Source: Noviherbaspirillum sp.
GTDB lineage: Bacteria; Pseudomonadota; Gammaproteobacteria; Burkholderiales; Burkholderiaceae
Assembly (NCBI GenBank): GCA_028292785.1
Contig: JAQGLQ010000318.1
Coordinates: 1 to 7,668, forward strand
Direction of reading: 5' to 3'
Length of the DNA: 7,668 nucleotides
Each line of letters begins with the position of its first letter. Within the stretch, counting starts at the first letter, position 1. Below the pieces are notes generated by a model. That model searched no databases and was not told where the DNA came from. It saw only the letters and a program-made list of their open reading frames with translations. Both the position numbers and the translations under genes were made by a program. This document shows, piece after piece, positions 7,656 to 7,668 of this stretch.

Positions 7656-7668
7656 AGATCGGAAGAGC
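7656..7668 (+). other. Illumina adapter remnant at contig end
   Basis: The final 13 bases, AGATCGGAAGAGC, are exactly the universal prefix of Illumina TruSeq adapters. They sit at the very end of the sequence and interrupt the conserved MlaE coding sequence at a point where family homology is otherwise strong. They are not genomic. Confidence 0.95.

Overview
The window is a GC-rich segment of a proteobacterial chromosome in which every gene lies on the minus strand. The gene order and protein sequences fit a betaproteobacterium of the order Burkholderiales. I lean towards Oxalobacteraceae (Herbaspirillum/Noviherbaspirillum-like), but that is recall and was not searched. Read in the direction of transcription (from high to low coordinates) the order is: mlaE (last 30 codons only), mlaD, mlaA, mlaC, mlaB, an ABC-2 exporter ATPase and its permease, ibaG (BolA family), murA, hisG and hisD (first 336 codons only). 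No intergenic stretch exceeds about 160 bases, and I see no RNA genes, mobile elements or CRISPR arrays.

Region by region. Positions 5029-7655 hold the Mla phospholipid-transport genes, which keep outer-membrane lipid asymmetry: the MlaE permease, the MlaD MCE-domain ring, the MlaA outer-membrane lipoprotein, the MlaC periplasmic shuttle and the MlaB STAS subunit. mlaF, the ATPase gene, is expected just beyond the right edge. Positions 3206-4869 encode a YadG/YadH-like ABC-2 exporter placed between mlaB and ibaG. Positions 1665-3151 hold ibaG and murA, the latter encoding the first committed step of peptidoglycan synthesis. Positions 1-1668 hold the start of a histidine operon, with a short-form HisG followed by HisD. 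E. coli keeps mlaFEDCB-ibaG-murA contiguous. This window has that same backbone with two insertions (mlaA and the exporter pair) and with his genes joined to the murA end.

The genes are tightly packed. Four-base ATGA overlaps join mlaD/mlaA, ATPase/permease and murA/hisG, a one-base TAATG overlap joins ibaG/murA, and short gaps separate mlaC/mlaB and hisG/hisD. Three looser junctions carry possible regulatory structure. These are the mlaE-mlaD gap (stem-loops and a U-rich tract), the mlaA-mlaC gap (a strong 10-bp-stem hairpin) and the mlaB-exporter gap (a consensus TATAAT and a leader hairpin, likely an internal promoter).

The last 13 bases (7656-7668) are identical to the common Illumina adapter prefix and break the MlaE reading frame's homology, so the right end of this contig is a sequencing artefact. 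I did not find a convincing undescribed system. The most interesting biology is the conserved-looking union of lipid transport, an uncharacterised exporter, wall synthesis and histidine synthesis, together with the structured junctions inside it.
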